DNA from: Rhabdophis nuchalis
Lineage: Eukaryota; Chordata; Lepidosauria; Squamata; Natricidae
Assembly: GCA_039707465.1 (NCBI GenBank)
Contig: CM077645.1
Span: 140,945,503 to 141,009,502, forward strand
Length of the DNA stretch: 64,000 nucleotides
Direction of reading: 5' to 3'
Shown piece by piece: positions 34,738 to 45,817 of the stretch (the stretch's first letter is position 1; the number at the start of each line of letters is the position of its first letter). Under the pieces are notes generated by a model. The model searched no databases, was not told where the DNA came from, and saw only the letters and a program-made list of their open reading frames with translations. Position numbers and translations under genes: made by a program.

Positions 34738-35372
34738 TTTTTTTTTCATTTTATTACATTTATATCCCGCCCTTCTCCACAGAGGACCCAGGGCGGCGCA
34801 CAGGAAATTTAAAAAACATACACAATAGAAGATAGACAAATAATTTAAAATATATATTAAATAATCCCCCAATCCTGTGCTAAAAACCAATTATTAAAAA
34901 CCCAATTTAAAACTTTTCTAAAAGTCCCCATGGGAGGTTAGGCTAGGCCGGCTTGATGGAAAAAATATGTCTTTAAACATTTGCGGAAGAGGCGGAGGTC
35001 GGTGATGGTCCGGAGTTCAGGGGGTAGGTCGTTCCAAAGGGCAGGGCCCGCCACAGAGAAGGCTCTTCCCCTGGGTGTCGCCAGTCGGCATTGTCCGGCC
35101 GACGGCACCCTGAGAAGGCCCTCTCTGTGGGAGCGGATCGGTCTAAGGGATGTATGGGGCAGGAGACGGTCTCGCATATAACTAGGCCCCGAGCCATGGA
35201 GCGCTTTAAAGATGGTCGTCAGAACCTTGAAGCGCACCCGAAAGACCACAGGAAGCCAATGCAGCTCGCGCAGGATTGGTGTTATATGGGAGCTTCTGGT
35301 GGCTCCTGTAATTACCCGCGCGGCTGCGTTTTGGACTAGCTGTAGCTTTCGAGTGCACCTCAAGGGAAGCCT
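34738..35372 (-). mobile_element. L2 LINE, 3' end with intact C-terminal frame
   Basis: Minus-strand L2. The tail side (34738-34937) has ATATCCCGCCCTTCTCC and CCAGGGCGGCGCACAGG. The frame 34938-35363 (141 codons) encodes the ORF2 C-terminus without a stop: RKLQLVQNAAARVITG, ILRELHWLPVVFRVRFK, ALWNDLPPELR and a final FFHQAGLA. It is 5' truncated at about 35372, downstream of the RT catalytic region. Confidence 0.9.
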
Positions 35373-36027
35373 GAGTTCAATTTAACTCAGCTGTAGATAC
35401 CCCTTTTCTGCATCCAACAACCTACCTTTAGCTGCCATTGGACATCTACATTTGATTTGATTGCCAACCATGCTTTGCATTCCCAGGCTTCTCCTTCTCA
35501 GAGTGCTAATTGAAGATGTTGAAAATTTCACCCTTAATGCCAGCATGACATCTAATAGTCAAAACATCCCATGTATAGCTTTGATGAAAGCTATGTCCTA
35601 ATTTAAAATTGTTGCTTTAACAGTCTTTACGTATTCTTGATGATTACTATATATGCTACCCAGAGTCACTATGCGAGGTGAGCCATCATGCAAAAGTGAT
35701 ATGCATAAATAAATCCATCCGATGCGTCTCTAAATGCTCACCTCAATCCTCTGACAAAAAATGCAGATTGTCATTGTAATGTCTGCACAGCTGAATTTAT
35801 AAGTGAAAAGCCAGCATGCTGTGGAAGAAGGCAAGTTGTAGATATAACTTTTTGAAATATACTAAACCTTGCCTGGCACAGAGACACCAATTCCTTCTAC
35901 TTGACTAACAAATTCTTAGAATACATATTTCCCCTCTCATTATTTCCTAAATCTCCACTAAAATAGGCATGGAGGCTTGGAAAAGATTGCCTCTCATTGT
36001 TTTCTCACTGATGTATACTCCTTATTT
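35373..36027. other. Mostly unique; possible LINE tail at 35650-35730
   Basis: No gene seen. GCTACCCAGAGTCACTATGC followed by GATATGCATAAATAAAT resembles a degraded LINE 3' end. Otherwise nothing recognised. Confidence 0.4.
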
Positions 36028-36238
36028 TGCATAGTGGTTAAGACATGATGCTGGAAACCAGGAAACTCTGAATTCTAATCCTGCCTTAGGCAAAAATTCA
36101 CCAGGGTGGCTTGGGGCCAGCTATTCTCAGCTGTAGAAAAAGGACCTGGCAAGCTACTTCCCAAAATATTATCAAGAAAACTTCAGGGACTCTTCAGGCA
36201 ATTGCTAGGAGTCAAGACTAACTTGAAAGCACACACAT
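36028..36238 (+). mobile_element. tRNA-derived SINE
   Basis: A GCATAGTGGTTAAGACATG A-box region lies near 36030 and a B-box-like GAATTCTAATCCTG near 36071. The CCTTAGGCAAAAATTCACC body follows, with a GCTAGGAGTCAAGACTAACT 3' part ending at AAAGCACACAC. The same head is found on the minus strand at 10835-10955. The GAGTCAA-ACTTGAA end is typical of a squamate tRNA SINE, but the family name is uncertain. Confidence 0.75.
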
Positions 36239-36905
36239 TTATTCTGCTTTTCAGGTCACAGAGTCATGCTTTTTTTTAAGCCCACCAACAGCACAATGCC
36301 TTCCAGAAAAGATCTGCATCTTTTACTTTATGAATGGTTATTTGTGGTGATAACCACCCATGTGCAATTTTTCATCTCACTTTGATGTAGTCTAGAGAGC
36401 TGCAGTAAAAAAATAATATGGAAATCTTTTTATTTCTTTCCTGCTGGTGCAGTACATTATGCAAAAGTCGAAAACAATCTGTTAGCGCATTACTAAACAG
36501 GAAATTGGTAGGAAGTCTGAAGATGACAATAACTTATTATTTCCCTATCTATTTCAGGAAGGCAGAGAATTCATTTTCCGCAGCTTTGCTTTACAGTGAA
36601 GGTGCAATGAAATTACATCCTGCAATTAATTAGCAACGAGGCCCGAACATGAGACAAAGCTATTGCAAAAAGAATATGTCACATTTTCTCCCTTCAAATT
36701 AGGAAAGGTGATAAGGAAAAAAAAAACACTTATCTTACAAAAGGACTCTCTTCTGAATAGACATGTATGGGGCTGTGATCTAAATCATGTACTTTATATT
36801 GAATTAGAATCATTTATGCTTTCCAGAATTGCTTTTGATGAGTTATTCAGATGATTCTCTCCCAACCAACTCTGGCCTGTTTTTTTTAAAAAATAATATC
36901 ATTCA
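36239..36905. other. Unique sequence; possible conserved non-coding element
   Basis: No gene or repeat seen. The stretch from about 36420 to 36700 is complex, free of simple repeats and has a CTGCAATTAATTAGCAAC homeodomain-type core. That is only suggestive of a conserved regulatory element. Confidence 0.25.
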
Positions 36906-36913
36906 TTTTGTAT

Positions 36914-37491
36914 CAGGGGTGGGTTCCTGCCAGTTCCACAAATCTACAGTGCCGTTTAGAACTGGTTCCAGCTCCCTCCCCCTGCCCGTCCACACATAAT
37001 CAAGATGAAGAGGAGAGGAGGAATTCTGGGAGTTAAAGTCCACAAGTCTTAAAGCTGTCAAGTTTGAACACCCTGTGGGGGTTTTTTTCTAAAGGGTTAG
37101 GGGTGCAAGGGTCTTGTAAATTGACAGCTTTAAGACTTGTGTGCCTCAATGCCAAAGTTCCTGAGCCAACATGACTGGAGGAGGAATTCTGGGAGTTGAA
37201 GACCACAAGTCTCAAAGCTGTCAAGTTTGAACACCCCTAGGGGTGTCTTGTCTTGTAACGTGACAGATTTAAGACTTGCGTGCTTCAAATGCCAGTTTCT
37301 GAGCCAACATTTTGGTTGCTAAGCAAGAGCATTGTTAAGTGAGTTTCACCACATTTTACAAGTTAGCCACACCCACCCAGTCACATGACTGGCAAGCCAC
37401 TCCCACCCGGTCACATGGCCGGCAAGTCACTCCCACAAAGCAGGCCATGCCTACAGAAGAGGTTCTAACAATTTTTTGAAACCCACCACTG
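36914..37491. mobile_element. hAT-like MITE (GTGGTGGGA family), 578 bp with inner repeats
   Basis: It starts CAGGGGTGGGTTCCTGCCAG and ends TTGAAACCCACCACTG. Flanks TTTTGTAT (36906-36913) and TTCTGTAC (37492-37499) match at 6 of 8. Inside are two copies of a GAATTCTGGGAGTT...AAGTCCACAAGTC motif (about 37021 and 37182; second copy slightly diverged) related to the element at 42643-42726. A 30-bp tandem pair (CCGGTCACATGGCCGGCAAG type) lies near 37378-37438. Confidence 0.8.
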
Positions 37492-37499
37492 TTCTGTAC

Positions 37500-38450
37500 T
37501 TCCTAGGTTATAATTGTGTCTGGTATTAAACAAAGGGACACAAGCATTCCAATGAATTGAAATGCTGATAATATAGTAGATTGCCCATAAATGTCGTACA
37601 ATGTACATCATAAATTAATTTTAGAGTGAAATGTGTGATTTGTCCATATGGATTGCATTCCAGCTGAGACAACCAAACACACACAGCTTTCTAGTCTTCT
37701 TTTCTTCCAGATGAACATTTTCATGCACAACAATAAAGGCTTGCATCAAATATTGCATAACAATAAGCCTATGTAATGTGGCTTTGATTCGAATTGGAGA
37801 GATACCATAGATTGTGCAACAGTGATTTTGGTTTGCAGTCTAAGGATCTGGAAAAGCCAGAAGAGATTTTGCAAAGGTTCAAAACACAGGGATGCATCCA
37901 AACATTTTGAACATAAGATGCAGAAAAAATGATAGAACAAAATAAAGGTGAATACATTTGACGCCTGTATCAATCAGCCTGTATCTTCAAAAGACAACTG
38001 GCTTAGTATCTTCAAAAATCAGTAAATTCCTGGCATTTTGGCACACGTGCTTCATAGAAGACAGCGAGAACAAAAAGTGATGTGGGGTCAAAATTTAAAC
38101 AGGTTTCATCCCAACCATTGCATGAGAAGTTTTCATACTACAAGAGAAGCTATGAGGATTCATTCAGTCTCCCTGCTCTGCTGCCCTACTCAAATGTATT
38201 TCAAATCAGATATCAATGCAAGAATCCTAGTCTTTTTACTATAAAAAAAGTTATAGATGAAGATTTTTAAGAGATATTTTTTAAGAATTACTTTTCATAA
38301 ACATTTCTTCTGGAGGCTCTTGCTTTCTGTGGAGGGCACTTGAACAACCTTCTGAGCACTACATATATGATATGCTGAATTCACATGAGAACCCCCATAT
38401 CCAATTTGTAGTTACATTAGGCCTCTGCATAACTTCAGAGGAATGTGTTG
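37500..38450. other. Unique sequence, nothing recognised
   Basis: No gene or repeat ends seen. Confidence 0.5.
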
Positions 38451-38458
38451 ATTTAGAG

Positions 38459-38653
38459 CAGTGCTTCTCAAATAGTGGGGCGGGCCCCCCAGGGGGGGCG
38501 CGAGGCTCCGTAAAGGGGGGCGCGTTTGACCTCGGCAGAGGTGTACTTATAACAATTTTATAGACAAATGATACTATTTACAGTCGCGCGGGGGGCGCGA
38601 AATGTTTTCTTCTTCTTAGGGGGGGCATGACAGAAAATAATTGAGAAGCACTG
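38459..38653. mobile_element. GC-rich hAT-like MITE, perfect TSD
   Basis: It starts CAGTGCTTCTCAAATAGTGG and ends AATAATTGAGAAGCACTG. The perfect 8-bp TSD ATTTAGAG is at 38451-38458 and 38654-38661. The 195-bp element contains GGGCGGGCCCCCC, GGGGGGCGCG and CGCGCGGGGGGCGCG tracts, extreme GC content in AT-rich surroundings. Near-identical ends and TSD suggest a relatively recent insertion. No coding capacity. Confidence 0.9.
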
Positions 38654-38661
38654 ATTTAGAG

Positions 38662-39640
38662 ACACTTCAGTTGAATCATCCCCATGAAGCAGCTTTGCAA
38701 ACTGGGAAAATATCCAAGACTTGCAAAAAAAAAAAAAAAAGATTTGTAAACTTGTCCCAAAGGTGTTTCTTCAAGAGGCAACTGGACTTCTTTGTTTTTT
38801 TCTTTTCTTTTGCTTCTCATCCAAGAAGGTTCTTCAGCTCTGACAGGATAGTGGAGAATGGAAGGATTTACTGTATATCTTACAGGGTTCTACAACATTT
38901 TAGGTTGACTTGACCCTGTTTGTGAAAAGTAAATATTAAAGGTGTGGATGCAGAATTGCCTCTGAAATTTGATGGGAATAAATGGGGTCTTTTGAAGGTT
39001 GCCCCGCCTCTTAGTTTTCCTTTAAAGCTAGCCCCTGATCTGCAAGCATGAAGAAACTTCACTTTCCACCTTTGCTTCCTACATTCTAAATGGTCACTGA
39101 AACCTACAGTGATCAGGTAATTATGGATGTGTGTATGTGTGTATGTGTGTGGAGAGGGGGGACAAGAAATCAGAGTTTTCAAACATAACTGACTCTCAGT
39201 ACTTCTCTCTTGGAAGTCCTTAAATAATTGCTTTACTCTCTGTGGAGAAAAATGCAGGAGAAAAAATTCTGCAACTCTGTTTTTCACTATATTCTCGTGC
39301 TGTTTGAGACAGGTCTTCAAATACCTGGGGAGAAAGCAAGAAGAACCTAAAGGAGCAAAAGGCAAAAGGGAAAGGACACAAGAATATAGGAAGGCAAAGG
39401 TGGCAGCAGACCATAAGGATCATATTTCACATATTCCATTTCAGAAAATGAAATACACCTTCCTGAAAGGTTCTAGTTTATAAAAAAATGTCTTACTAAT
39501 GCACATACTTCTCTATCTCTATGTTATTACATACTTGACATATTAATAGCTAGCAGGAATGAATAGCCACCCCATGGATGAAAGCCAACTATAATGCAAT
39601 ACCCACAGATCAAGTTATTTTTAAGTGTGAGATAATGCAA
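38662..39640. other. Unique sequence, nothing recognised
   Basis: No gene seen. Short poly-A near 38725 and a GTGTGTATGTGTG tract near 39130. Confidence 0.5.
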
Positions 39641-39692
39641 TGTATGTATGTATGTATGTATGTATGTATGTATGTATGTATGTATGTATGTA
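39641..39692. repeat. (ATGT)n microsatellite
   Basis: About 12 ATGT units followed by TATATATATA. The open frame through it is not a gene. Confidence 0.95.
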
Positions 39693-39950
39693 TATATATA
39701 TGGCATCTTCTTATTTGCCTTTATGAAGACAGACAGATTTAATGGACTGGAGTCCTTTGATCATATGTACCCTGAAAATAACATCAAAAATGAAAGCTAT
39801 CAGGCTGATCCCATCCATCAGTCAGACAAGTCCATCGATCACCTTCTTTCCAACTCTTTCTTATTTCAGTTCCTAAATTTAGATTGTTTGGGCATTGCCG
39901 GTGAATTCATAATAGCTTAACCTAAGATGCCACACTAGAAAGCTGTAGGA

Positions 39951-40135
39951 CAGTGGTTCTCAACCTTTTCTTCACCATGGATCCTCTTTAAATACCTCTT
40001 GTCACTGTGGACCATGGCCACAAACCGTGAAGACTTAAGATTTAAATCATAACATTTTTTTCAAGCTTTCCCAAAACCCCTGTGATGACATCACCACCCC
40101 TCAGGAGTCCAAGAACCACAGGTTGAGAACCATTC
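39951..40135. mobile_element. hAT-like MITE (GGTTCTCAACC ends)
   Basis: It starts CAGTGGTTCTCAACCTTTTC and ends CACAGGTTGAGAACCATTC. Flanks CTGTAGGA (39943-39950) and CTTTAGGA (40136-40143) match at 7 of 8 with TA in the middle. 185 bp, non-coding. GGTTCTCAACC ends are common among vertebrate hAT elements. Confidence 0.85.
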
Positions 40136-40261
40136 CTTTAGGACATCTACATACGCATTCACAGTTGATCTGAGATATCTTCAACCCATAGATTTAATAT
40201 AGTCTTTCAGATCAGCCCATCAAATTTCAGGACTCCAAATTGACAATTGGGACTGGAATTT

Positions 40262-40440
40262 TTTATTGCTAAGTAATATAATTGTAAAATGTGATGTCGA
40301 ATGACCACATCGCTCAGTGGCAACAATCCCAGCAAGTCTCTGTTGCTGTTGTAATCCCAAGACTGTGTGGGTTGTTAGCGAGGTCGTCATGTTATCGCAT
40401 TTTGTGACTTCCTACTGGCTTCCAACAAGCAAAGTCAATG
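40262..40440 (-). mobile_element. Unclassified dispersed repeat (ATTGACTTTGCTTG type)
   Basis: On the minus strand the sequence reads CATTGACTTTGCTTGTTGGA followed by a TGCGATAACATGACGACC region. Similar blocks (ATTGATTTTGCTTGTGGGAA, GGCAATCACATGACCAGAGG) are on the plus strand at 41166-41350. The alternation of CATGACC/CGTGACC blocks is typical of a dispersed squamate repeat. Termini and type were not resolved. Confidence 0.4.
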
Positions 40441-40647
40441 AAACCAGCAAGAAGCTGCAAGTCCTGAGTAGCTTGCAAACCAGGTGGGTAAGTGCTACGA
40501 AGTGCTATGGTAAGTGACACCACATGAGTGTGGGCATAGAAGGCTATGCAGTATCGCCATTATGTGGTTATGTTTAAGTAAGACATGTCTGAAGAAGAAG
40601 TTAGACCAAATATGGAATATTAGAGGAGAATTCTGGTGTAATGATAC

Positions 40648-40722
40648 TTATTTATTTATTTATTATTTATTTAAATTTATACCCTGCCCTTCTCCTAAAA
40701 AAGTACCCAGGGCGGCGGATAT
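40648..40722 (-). mobile_element. L2 LINE, 3' end only
   Basis: The minus-strand L2 tail is visible as a TTTATTTATT run, then TTTATACCCTGCCCTTCTCC and CCCAGGGCGGCGG. Only about 75 bp of 3' UTR remain. Confidence 0.75.
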
Positions 40723-40841
40723 AATGAATCTTTTGATTTAAAATCTATAAAATGAGATTATTCATGAATAATAATGATCCTGGAAATGCACAAGAGTTAT
40801 GTGTAACCAGTTGACATACTTTAAAAAGGATACAATGCAGA

Positions 40842-40942
40842 AGGATGATTTTTCCTTTTTGTTTTTTTGTTTTGTTAAAAAATAAATATTTTTTTTCAAA
40901 AAGAAAAAAGAAAAAAAGGAAAAGAAAACAAAAGAAAAGAAG
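40842..40942. repeat. Pyrimidine then purine low-complexity inverted tract
   Basis: A T-rich run (40846-40876) is followed, after an AATAAAT core, by an A/G run (40897-40942). The two are roughly reverse complements and could form a long imperfect hairpin. It is probably an inverted pair of poly-A/T-type tracts. Confidence 0.6.
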
Positions 40943-41165
40943 GCAGTACAGTATTCTACAAGGATGCAGCTGGGAAAGAGGTTCCTATGGTAGTAGACAG
41001 GTTCCTTAGTGCAGCTGGGCAGGTAGGCACTACAGAGTGCCAGTGGAATAGGATGGGTGCTCTATCTGGGTACGTGCAACAAAGTATCAGAGCCCTGTAT
41101 TCTATAGTTTTTTGTGAGAAAAAGTGGCAGGAACAACATACAGGAATGACTTGCAAACTTCTCTG

Positions 41166-41350
41166 ACAGTTTCTCTATTGATTTTGCTTGTGGGAAACTG
41201 GCAGAGAATGTCACAAGTGGCAATCACATGACCAGAGGATACTGCAAATGTTGCAGTTGCATGTCATTGGCCAAGCACTCAAATCACGACCATGTGGCCG
41301 TGGGATGCTGAGATGGCTGGAACTTCAAGAACTGGTCCAAAGTACCACTT
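41166..41350 (+). mobile_element. Unclassified dispersed repeat (ATTGACTTTGCTTG type)
   Basis: Plus-strand copy of the family at 40262-40440: ATTGATTTTGCTTGTGGGAA, GGCAATCACATGACCAGAGG, ATACTGCAAATGTTGCAG, ATCACGACCATGTGGCC. The ends are not resolved. Confidence 0.4.
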
Positions 41351-42634
41351 GTTTAATAAATGCGAATGTGCGTGGATTTTCGTGAACAGCTAATGCAGAG
41401 AACTTATGAACTGAACTGAAAACCTATGAAGGAAATGTTGTATTGGGAAAGATAACATGGCCCATCACTCAACTCTTCCTCACCTCCCTGTGGAGAAAGT
41501 TGAACAGTTTCATGGCAAGAGGTATGTGAAAAATACGGGCAGCCGAGATTAAAACTCAGAAAGGCTATTGATTTCCTGCACCATTGGTCATGAACGTCAT
41601 GGCTGGAAATAGAAATAGCCACTTTGTGGAATTTTTGGATATGCTATCATTACTGTGCTGGCTGTTGAGAGGTATTGTGCCCTCTGAATGCGAGAATTAA
41701 TGCAGCTGTATTCTCCGGACAATAAAGGCTTTATGGATTTGTGTTTGATAACAAGAACTTGGTAAAGGGAAAAGGGCAATGAAAATAGAAAAAAGAGAGC
41801 CCCAACTTTTCATAATATTGATTTTGAGCAAAACTTCCCTTTGGCATTGAAGTTATTTAAATAGTTTTCTTTCAACTCATAGTGTTGATGGGGGAAAATA
41901 GTAATGACAGTCACTGGAGAAAAAATGCTCTAAAGGAAATGTGAGTGTGCATTACTCTCAAATTATACACTAGGAAATGGTTTTAGTTTCATCCCCAAGG
42001 AAACACAACATATTAACTGTTAGCTGCAATTGTTATTAACTACAATTACTAACTGGCTCCTCTGTGTTCAGAGACAGCATAATTCTGAGGAATAGAGGCA
42101 GGGGAGTCTGTTCTGCACTGTTTGCTTCTTGGCATTCAATTGGAGTCAGCAAAACTGCCAATTTTATTTTTGCTCTGTTTTTCATTCTTATTCACCGCAA
42201 ATCCAGTTCTTCCTTTGTGTTCCACCATTTTGCATATGTGACCCTCCCTTTTACACACACACCCACTAAAAAAAAATTGGGGGAAAATGGGTTGGGTTTC
42301 TCCTGAAAAAGAAGGTATATTTTTTTCTGAAGTACACTGAGATTTATATGTCTTTTAAAACATGGTGGGTGCCTTATTTTTTTTAAAAAAATACTGATTT
42401 TGGGTCAACAAAACAGTCAACACTTAATCATAGATCAATTTATGTTATGTTTTTCTATCCATGTGGTTTTCTTGGTAAAAAAAAAATACTGGAGTGGTTT
42501 ACATCGCCTTCTCTTGCTCATATGAACTGACATCTTTGTATCGTCACACAAGTGATTGTATGCCACTGGCATCTTCCTATATTGCTGTTGCCCTACATAG
42601 ATACCTATTTCCTTCAGATGGGCATCTGGGATGA
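41351..42634. other. Unique sequence, nothing recognised
   Basis: No gene or repeat ends seen. Confidence 0.5.
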
Positions 42635-42642
42635 CTTTAAAG

Positions 42643-42726
42643 CAGAGGTTCCCAAACATAGCTGGCTGGAGAATTCTGGGAGTTGAAGTCCACAAGTCTT
42701 AAAGTTGCCAAGTTTGAGAACCTCTG
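42643..42726. mobile_element. Very short hAT-like MITE (84 bp), perfect TSD
   Basis: It starts CAGAGGTTCCCAAACATAGC and ends GCCAAGTTTGAGAACCTCTG. The perfect 8-bp TSD CTTTAAAG is at 42635-42642 and 42727-42734. The centre has the GAATTCTGGGAGTTGAAGTC motif, which also occurs twice within 36914-37491. Confidence 0.92.
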
Positions 42727-42790
42727 CTTTAAAGCCTTGGGTAATTCTGCTGGGCATATAGACTGTTGGCATGAGCACCCAGCTTTTTAC

Positions 42791-43074
42791 CAGTGGTGGG
42801 TTCCTAACGGTTCTGACTGGTTCGGCCGAACCGGTAGTGGTTTGACGGCCTGGGTCACTGGAACTGGCAGAAACCCAGACCTGCCCCATGCCTGAACTTG
42901 GTAACAGCAAGTTCTCTGGGTAACGCCATAGGGTCCGCATCTTGTTTTTTGGTTCTGCACCTATGCAGAACAATTTTAATTGTACTGCACATGCGCATGT
43001 GGCTCACATCAAGCTCACATCAAGCGTGTGCACATGAGCAAACTGGCAGTAGTGCATGCCGGATCCCACCCCTG
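42791..43074. mobile_element. hAT-like MITE (GTGGTGGGA family), perfect TSD
   Basis: The 284-bp element starts CAGTGGTGGGTTCCTAACGG and ends GCCGGATCCCACCCCTG. The perfect 8-bp TSD CTTTTTAC is at 42783-42790 and 43075-43082. The interior includes CGGCCGAACCGGTAGTGG and CACATGCGCATGTGGC (near palindromic). Best reference copy for this family in the window. Confidence 0.93.
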
Positions 43075-43187
43075 CTTTTTACACTCAACTATCCGAAGTA
43101 TGCTGTCCAGCAGTGTTAAGGTCTTCTTTTTACATGTAAATAAAAGAAAAAGTAGATAAGCAAAGTACATTTAAGACAATTAAATAT

Positions 43188-43300
43188 CAAAAAGGAAAAG
43201 AAAAGCAAGGCAAGGCAAAGCAAAGCAAAACAAAACAAAGAAAGGAAAGGAAAGGAAAGGGAGAGGAGGGGAGGGGAGGGCAGGGGAGGAGACAGGAAAT
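43188..43300. repeat. Purine-rich (GGAAA/GGGGA)n tract
   Basis: About 110 bp of almost pure A/G grade from AAAAGCAAGGCAAGGC through GAAAGGAAAGGAAAGG to GAGGGGAGGGGAGGGC. Such tracts can form triplex structures. Confidence 0.9.
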
Positions 43301-45693
43301 GATTTCCCCCTTTATATACATATATTAATTTTAATTATTTATAGACATTTAGGCTCTCTTAGAAACCAGACTGTAAATGATGTTATTTGTCATGTTGCAT
43401 GATATTCATATGTGTAAGAATATTCTTGCTTAAATTTAGTTAACTTTTATTCTGTATATATGCTACTTCTGCCATTGCTGTTTACTGTGCAAGTTTAAGT
43501 TTCCAATCAGATATTGTCAGGATATTGTAACTTTCTTAACTCATTGGGCAAAATTTACTTTTGCTGCTGTAAGCGTATCTCACATTAAATTATTATGTTT
43601 TAATATGTCTAGCACATGCATGTTTTGCTTCAATGTGCATTATTATATACATTTATTTACAGGGCATGGAGCTCTGTGTGTGTGTGTGTGTGTGTGTGTG
43701 TTGATTGCAAATTTATTAAATATCATTAAGTTACTGATGACTTTTAGCAATCACAGTTCTACCACTAAGACTAGTTTGATGAGCATCTTCCTCAATTCAG
43801 GATATAGGCCAGGTAAATGAGGAAAGTATGTACAGTCTTTGCTGACCTAGACCGAGTCTGTATTGCCATATACTGTTTGGATTGTAACTTGGTGTCCTAT
43901 GTATAGCTTTCTATTGAGGACCATGTGGTGGGATTTCCATTCTTCTAAGGACATCCCAGTTTGGCATGGTCAACATAATGGAAGGTTTTTCTATAAGCAA
44001 TAATGCATATATTGACATCCTTTTGGTATCCTTTAATTTCCCCAATTTCCTATCACACATCATCAATATCTTACTTCTTTTCTAAGACCAATTTATACAT
44101 CTTGACATCTGTTCAAAGTACTTTTGGGACTCTAATCTGTGTTGATCCAAAGTATATAACATAATGCAATTCATAAACATTTGACAAGATAGATATGTAA
44201 TCCAATAAATCTACAAGCCCAAGAGATATATTTACTATACAACTGTATAAATGTTTCTCAGTCATTCATGAAATCGAAGGCTACATTTACAGTCATGAGG
44301 ATGTATAGCCTGGTTGGCTATTGCAAGACAAATCTTATAAAAAGGGATATGCTGAGATAAAGTCAAGAAGTTAACAACAACAACAACAACCAACCAATTA
44401 ACCAACCAACCAATGAGCTGAATAAGCAATCTAGAAACTCAATAGACAAAGAAAATCTTCTACCAGGAATGCTGAACCCCAATACTCTTTGTATTATCTA
44501 TCTGTAGTTTCTTCCACATCGCCTCAGTTGAAATGAATGGGAAGCACTCATAGCATTTTGTGCTGTTTCCATTCAGGACAATAGAGCTGCTGCAAAAGAT
44601 GATAGAAAATTACATTGGAAAATCACTCTTTAAGGAAATGGACTGAAAACTAAATTTTCCATTGGTTTATATATGCCAGAAGAAAGCAAAACTAATACTA
44701 CAGCCTAGTAATAACACCTAGCAGTTATGCTGTGCATATTCAGAAAGCAATTTCCAAGAAAAGTAGTAATGAGATTCAGACATGCATATTCTAGAGAGAA
44801 TGAATGTTAACATAAACCCATAAAACAGGCATTTTTTGTAGAAATAAAGGCAAAACCAGGTGCTTGCCATCTTAAAACAAAAACCTGCCACTGAAATCTA
44901 CAGCTGAATTGTATATTTGCCAAGGTACATTTAGCAGCAATGCATTTATTATTTTAATGGATTGGCTCTATTCTCTTTTCCCATGTATCTAAAGACAGTG
45001 CCAAGCAAACTTGACAAGGTGTTACAGCCCATGTCAAGTTGAATTCCATTATAAATAAGTTGATTGTGAATGCTAACTTACTGTAGATGCAGGATCACTA
45101 TCCCCATGATTAAATCCCCATATCAAATTTCTGTACTAAAAGACTGATAAAGTTTAGTGACCTTTCATTCATTTCATAGTATGTGATTAAAATATACCTG
45201 TTTAAAAGTACAGTTAATTGAAGTTGCTCCTATAATTAATAAAGTATCTGCTTGGAGCAGCAGACATCAAGGTATGGAAGAGAGAGGAATGTATTGGAGA
45301 ATATAGTTGCCTGTCCTGCATTATAAAAGAGTGTGGACAAGTGAGGGGCAAAAAATAAATCTAAGTGACAAAATGTGCATGGTGACATCATGATGTGAAA
45401 ACCCTGAATTAGGTGGATGGCATCAGATGTCAGGGAACGAGTACAACAGAGTGAAGTTTGGATCATGACATCACTATGGGTTTGTCATTTTGATGCAAAC
45501 CTACTTTGCTGTGAAGGTTTGTGCCTTCAAACACTAATCTGCTGTCCCCTTTGTGAGAGATGAGATACTTCATCAACCATGTTGAAGTAAGATTTTACAA
45601 TTCAGCCAGCCAGCTTTTATACAAGAAATTAGATATTTCTGCTTGTGAATAGAAAGGATTATGTTTTCTCTCTCATCTCTCTATCTATTTGTA
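43301..45693. other. AT-rich unique sequence with small microsatellites
   Basis: No gene seen. There is a (TG)n at 43675-43700 and an AAC run followed by CAACCAAC near 44378-44412. No repeat boundary was found elsewhere. Confidence 0.5.
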
Positions 45694-45695
45694 TG

Positions 45696-45758
<63 letters not shown>

Positions 45759-45817
45759 AGACAGAGACAGAGACAGAGACAGAGATAGACAGACAGAGAC
45801 ACAGACAGACAGATAGA
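45694..45817. repeat. Compound microsatellite (GCAG)n (GAGACA)n (GACA)n
   Basis: About 16 GCAG units (45694-45757) are followed by GAGACA units and then GACA/GATA-like units to 45817. Confidence 0.95.
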
